A stretch of 7,874 nucleotides of DNA from Dehalococcoidia bacterium (GTDB lineage: Bacteria; Chloroflexota; Dehalococcoidia; JAENJB01), in the NCBI GenBank assembly GCA_030690705.1, contig JAUYGE010000274.1:1-7874 (forward strand), written 5' to 3'. The notes beneath the pieces were generated by a model. That model ran no database searches. It worked only from the letters and a program-made list of their open reading frames with translations, and was not told the DNA's origin. Numbering within the stretch: the first letter of the stretch is position 1; each line of letters opens with the position of its first letter. Below, in pieces: positions 6,637 to 7,874 of the stretch. The position numbers and the translations under genes were made by a program.

Positions 6637-6652
6637 ATTTGGGACCCGGGCT
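6637..6652 (-). repeat. 16-nt leader motif, copy 2 (flavoenzyme leader)
   Basis: On the minus strand this reads AGCCCGGGTCCCAAAT. It resembles the plus-strand motif at 811-826 in the ferredoxin-AOR leader. Both copies point the same way relative to transcription and lie between the predicted promoter and the start codon. The match is short, so a shared function is unproven. Confidence 0.3.
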
Positions 6653-6661
6653 TGCCCCGGG
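6645..6661. repeat. GC-rich inverted repeat in the flavoenzyme leader
   Basis: CCCGGGC (6645-6651), a TT loop, then GCCCCGGG (6654-6661) can fold into a 7-bp G/C stem with one bulged C. It would lie in the 5' leader of the minus-strand gene. There is no U tract, so it is not called a terminator. It could be a leader structure or a small dispersed palindrome. Confidence 0.4.
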
Positions 6662-6712
6662 ACGAAACCGTCCTCCCTGCTCGCGCTTGGAACCCCATGT
6701 AGCTTCGGGCCA

Positions 6713-6741
6713 ATTATGTCTTTAAGTCACAAGGCTGTCAA
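6713..6741 (-). promoter_or_regulatory. Predicted sigma70-type promoter for the flavoenzyme gene
   Basis: On the minus strand TTGACA (6736-6741, all six consensus bases) is followed by a 17-nt spacer and CATAAT (6713-6718, 5 of 6). Transcription would begin near 6706 and give a leader of about 145 nt. This is the best promoter match in the window. Confidence 0.65.
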
Positions 6742-6802
6742 GCCTCGTCACTCGTGAGTCCAGTTCCGGGCGCGGGCCTCGCACAAGCTCGCGGCTGGGG
6801 TA

Positions 6803-6830
6803 TTGACAGTGAAATCCGCGAAGTGATAAA
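6803..6830 (+). promoter_or_regulatory. Predicted sigma70-type promoter for the cytochrome c gene
   Basis: TTGACA at 6803-6808 is a perfect -35. GATAAA at 6825-6830 (4 of 6) follows after 16 nt. Transcription would start near 6837, leaving a leader of about 160 nt before ATG at 6998. The two divergent -35 boxes are only about 61 bp apart. Confidence 0.5.
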
Positions 6831-6838
6831 GTGCATAA

Positions 6839-6856
6839 CCGCATCCCAAAATGCGG
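6839..6856. promoter_or_regulatory. Perfect inverted repeat at the predicted cytochrome transcription start
   Basis: CCGCAT (6839-6844) and ATGCGG (6851-6856) are perfect complements separated by CCCAAA. The repeat sits just after the predicted -10 box, where a dimeric repressor could block transcription. It could instead be a 6-bp hairpin at the 5' end of the RNA. No known regulator consensus is recognised. Confidence 0.4.
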
Positions 6857-6997
6857 AAAGGGCAACTCTGAACTTGCTCAGTACACCTTGCAGCCTGTGA
6901 TGTGCTTGATAACATGTGGCGAATCGACCGGAGTAAGGGCAAAATCCAGAGCCGGCGGTGGCGAATTAAGTAGACAATAGCTCGAGGTTGTTTGAAG

Positions 6998-7874
6998 ATG
7001 AGACAGCTAAGGAACCTCTTTCTACTGGGAGCGATTCTGTCAGGAGCGGGCTCGGTCCTGCTATCGGCCTTCTCGTTAGAGAGCGGGGATAAGTCACCGG
7101 AAGGAAAGTGGGGCCGGAGTCCGGTAACGATCGTCCACGCCCAAACCCCCTCCGGGCAATCGATCTTTGACCAGAAGTGCAAGAGCTGTCACACCATCGG
7201 CGGCGGGCGGACAGTCGGCCCCGACCTCAAAGGCATAACCGGACGCCGGGACAAGGAATGGCTCATACGTTTTGTTACGTCCCCAGGACAGGTTATCGCC
7301 CAGGGAGACCCCATCGCCAGGCAGCTTGTCCAGGAGTATGGAATGCAGATGCCCAACCTGGGGCTTTCCGCCGAAGAGGCAGAAGCCGTGCTGGCATATA
7401 TCGCAACCCAGTTTGAGGGAGGACAGGTCCCCGCTTCGCCGGCTCCAGGCGGCGTTGCGACCACTGGAGACGCGACCACCGGCAGGGAGCTCTTTAGCGG
7501 CGAGGTTGCGCTCAAGAATGGCGGTGCGGCCTGCCTTAGTTGTCATAATATCAGCGGGCTTGGCACCCTCGGTGGTGGCACCCTGGCTAAGGACCTGACG
7601 TCAGCTCATGCCAGGCTAGGGCAGGCTGGGCTCATGTCTTTGCTCAAAACCACTCCCTTCCCGGCTATGTCCGCCATCTATTCGGCAAGGCCCCTCACGG
7701 ATGCCGAAATCGGCCACCTGGTTACCTACCTCGGAACGACAGGTAGTAGTCCAGAGACAAAGCCAGCCTCGAATCAAGGCGCCTTCCTCATTGTCGGCAT
7801 AGCTGGGGCGCTATTCGTGGTCGGCCTGTTCCAGCTTCTCTGGAGAGGACGACTCTCCGGCGTCCGCCGCAATC
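6998..7874 (+). CDS. Membrane-anchored di-heme cytochrome c, 3' end cut by window
   Basis: From ATG at 6998 the frame stays open to the window end, giving 292 residues without a stop. An N-terminal hydrophobic segment (about 7-26, after R2 and R5) acts as a Sec signal or anchor; a cleavage site near VHA (46-48) is possible. Two heme c sites follow: C61-x2-C64-H65 and C179-x2-C182-H183. Likely axial methionines are M118 (MQMPN; M116 is an alternative) and M224 (PAMSAI), so two class I-like domains are joined by an Ala/Pro/Thr/Gly-rich linker (about 145-163). A second hydrophobic segment (about 261-282), followed by basic RGRLSGVRR, would anchor the C-terminus with the hemes outside the cytoplasm. 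The protein probably passes electrons between a membrane complex and an outer partner; that partner may be encoded just beyond the window. The ribosome site is weak (GAGGT at 6984-6988); an in-frame TTG at 6992 is a less likely start. Confidence 0.88.
   Translation, partial: MRQLRNLFLLGAILSGAGSVLLSAFSLESGDKSPEGKWGRSPVTIVHAQTPSGQSIFDQKCKSCHTIGGGRTVGPDLKGITGRRDKEWLIRFVTSPGQVIAQGDPIARQLVQEYGMQMPNLGLSAEEAEAVLAYIATQFEGGQVPASPAPGGVATTGDATTGRELFSGEVALKNGGAACLSCHNISGLGTLGGGTLAKDLTSAHARLGQAGLMSLLKTTPFPAMSAIYSARPLTDAEIGHLVTYLGTTGSSPETKPASNQGAFLIVGIAGALFVVGLFQLLWRGRLSGVRRN

Larger units (their letters stand above)
6561..6997. other. Divergent intergenic control region (437 bp)
   Basis: No convincing protein-coding frame is seen between the flavoenzyme and cytochrome starts. 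The region holds the flavoenzyme ribosome site, a GC-rich stem (6645-6661), a minus-strand promoter (6713-6741), a plus-strand promoter (6803-6830) and an inverted repeat (6839-6856). The stretch 6857-6980 is leader sequence with no clear further feature. Confidence 0.6.

Noticed and set aside
6748..7182. Minus-strand open frame of about 144 codons across the divergent region
   Set aside because: It overlaps the cytochrome signal peptide and the predicted promoters, and its translation has no recognisable motif.

Overview
The window reads as a stretch of chromosome from an anaerobic or facultatively anaerobic bacterium that uses molybdenum or tungsten enzymes. It is moderately GC-rich, uses strong Shine-Dalgarno sites and has two TTG starts. 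A Chloroflexota (Dehalococcoidia-like) origin is my best guess. It rests on the style of the solute-binding lipoprotein (lipobox followed by a Pro/Ala/Thr linker), the flavin/Fe-S enzyme and the tail-anchored cytochrome. No rRNA or other phylogenetic marker is present, so this is inference only.

Layout: (1) 1-666, plus strand, is the C-terminal end of a xanthine dehydrogenase/aldehyde oxidase family molybdenum subunit cut by the window edge. (2) A 194-bp gap holds a sigma70-like promoter (718-747) and a leader. (3) 861-1367 encodes a four-cluster ferredoxin-like protein, followed 12 bp later by 1380-3287, a tungsten aldehyde:ferredoxin oxidoreductase (AOR) family protein. (4) 3427-4551 encodes a solute-binding lipoprotein with no permease or ATPase next to it. 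(5) 4563-4596 is a strong hairpin, probably a shared terminator between converging genes. (6) 4605-6560, minus strand, encodes an Old-Yellow-Enzyme/2,4-dienoyl-CoA-reductase type Fe-S flavoenzyme. (7) 6561-6997 is a 437-bp divergent control region with one good promoter in each direction and two inverted repeats. (8) 6998 to the window end, plus strand, encodes a membrane-anchored di-heme cytochrome c whose 3' end is cut off.

The genes together suggest redox chemistry on organic substrates. Two unrelated pterin-metal enzyme families (xanthine dehydrogenase type and AOR type) lie in tandem, with a ferredoxin-like electron wire beside the AOR. An ene-reductase with its own Fe-S cluster, FMN and FAD/NAD(P) domain follows, then a membrane cytochrome. 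The ferredoxin-AOR pair resembles the AorA-AorB part of the Aromatoleum-type AOR complex, but no separate FAD/NAD subunit is visible in the window. A shared pathway for taking up and oxidising or reducing an aldehyde, aromatic or unsaturated acid is plausible but not shown by the sequence.

Nothing here looks like a CRISPR array, insertion sequence, tRNA, phage or toxin-antitoxin system. The most interesting points are the altered active-site segments of the AOR protein, the short cysteine loop and altered catalytic motif of the flavoenzyme, the compact divergent promoter region with a palindrome at the predicted cytochrome transcription start, and a 16-nt motif found in the leaders of both the ferredoxin-AOR operon and the flavoenzyme gene.
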